From positions 94,508 through 158,507 of the forward strand of contig CAJJDN010000031.1 in assembly GCA_905182985.1 (NCBI GenBank): a stretch of DNA of 64,000 nt, written 5' to 3'. This document shows positions 63,217-64,000 of this stretch, piece after piece. The notes under the pieces are model-generated. The model worked only from the letters and a program-made list of their open reading frames with translations. It ran no database searches and was not told the origin of the DNA. The stretch is from Paramecium sonneborni. Its lineage: Eukaryota; Ciliophora; Oligohymenophorea; Peniculida; Parameciidae. The stretch's first letter is position 1. The number at the start of each line of letters is the position of its first letter. The position numbers and the translations under genes were made by a program.

Positions 63217-64000
63217 TCACCAACCTTTTTCTTCATCATTTAATTTCTCTAATCTAAAATATTACTATGGTAAAATATCGTCATCAATTTAAGGCAAGTA
63301 CGGTAACATTTTTTTCTTTTCTGAAAGCTCTTACCAGTTTAATCCTTAGAACCATTTATGAGATTGGATATCTTTAAAGTCATTTTCAAATCCAATCCGA
63401 CTTTAAGCTTCACTTTATAGTAATCTAGTAATTAAGTCCTTACATTCACTAGATATCAAAGTAGTCTTAGGAAATTATAAGCTTCCTTTACAAAGCATTC
63501 TAATTGCTATATCATGATTATGATGATAAAATGGAGAAATTCCAACTACTAATTCATATAGTAAAATTCCTAAACTATACCAATCTGACATTCTTGTTAA
63601 ATCTCCTTAAAGAAGATATTCTGGTGCAGCATATTCAACAGTAAAATTGATTGCCTATCCTTTTTTATATTCCTAATATACTCTTAATCTTCCAAATCCA
63701 AAATCAGTCAATTAAATATATCCATTTTCATCAATTAGAATATTTTCAGGTTTTAAATCTCCATATATTATACCATTTTCATGTAATTGTGATAATCCTA
63801 ATGCTATTTATGCTATAATATATTTAGCTTACAGTTCTGAAAACTAATTAATTTCTGAAAGATGAGAAAACAAATCTCCACCTTTCACAAATTAAAAAAA
63901 AAATAGAACTTAATCTTACCAACCTATGCATAATTGCAATTTTTCTAAATATGTAGATTGAGAATAATTTTCCAAATGAAATTTCAATAAATTAAAATCA
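63217..64000 (-). CDS. AGC-type protein kinase, C-terminal part (5' end beyond window)
   Basis: 261 codons from the right edge to TGA at 63217-63219. The sequence enters the N lobe ([20 protein letters not shown] hinge region, [12 protein letters not shown]), then catalytic loop [22 protein letters not shown], activation segment ending [32 protein letters not shown], and an AGC-like [17 protein letters not shown] followed by LPYLPQIDDDILPQQYF tail. [10 protein letters not shown], the KPENIL loop and HKWF.GLNW identify the AGC group (PKA/S6K/AKT). The HRD motif reads YGD, so the usual RD arginine is missing; the catalytic Asp, Lys of DLKPEN and Asn are kept. Start, glycine loop and VAIK lysine lie outside the window. 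Confidence 0.85.

Overview
The window is macronuclear-style genomic DNA of a ciliate, most probably a Paramecium. Evidence: it is extremely AT-rich; long coding frames appear only when TAA and TAG are read as glutamine and TGA is the sole stop (for example a 1,361-residue protein at 12526-16633 and a 2,317-residue protein at 34350-41492); introns are tiny (22-35 nt, GTA...AG); and intergenic gaps are short. All gene models below use this code. No rRNA, tRNA, CRISPR array or transposon was recognised.

Layout. 1-16633: a left-edge fragment, a VPS9-domain protein, an ANTH-domain clathrin adaptor, a leishmanolysin-type protease, a SOS1-like Na+/H+ exchanger and a very large helical protein. 16831-23891: Tousled-like kinase, an unknown protein, a Pumilio protein, and a coiled-coil protein followed in the same frame, after one TGA, by a PLD-family (Zucchini/PLD6-like) protein. 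23892-28249: a broken coding stretch, a secreted Q/N-rich protein and an unknown protein. 28337-34147: mitochondrial P5C dehydrogenase (ALDH12 type) convergent with a D-alanyl-D-alanine carboxypeptidase-like (S11) gene. 34350-41492: a giant EF-hand plus EMAP/WD40 protein. 41715-50333: two coiled-coil proteins, a double cNMP-binding protein, a hybrid histidine kinase and a tRNA adenosine deaminase (ADAT1-like). 51030-58566: a broken minus-strand coding stretch, a NEK kinase, a DEAD-box helicase with a huge Q/N-rich tail, and a small basic protein. 58944-64000: small unknown proteins, a broken minus-strand stretch, an EF-hand protein and a right-edge AGC-type kinase.

Three places carry exact kilobase-scale direct repeats separated by N (5280; 30128-30936; 32679). 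They look like unmerged contig overlaps, not real duplications: the second and third copies of the ANTH, ALDH and carboxypeptidase sequences are best treated as assembly artefacts.

The genes do not form operons. By theme they cover signalling (kinases, cNMP binding, two-component, Ca2+ binding), membrane traffic (VPS9, ANTH), the microtubule cytoskeleton (EMAP, probably NEK) and RNA biology (Pumilio, DEAD-box, ADAT1, PLD-like). About a fifth of the inferred introns end in AAG or CAG, not TAG, which is a notable property of this genome.
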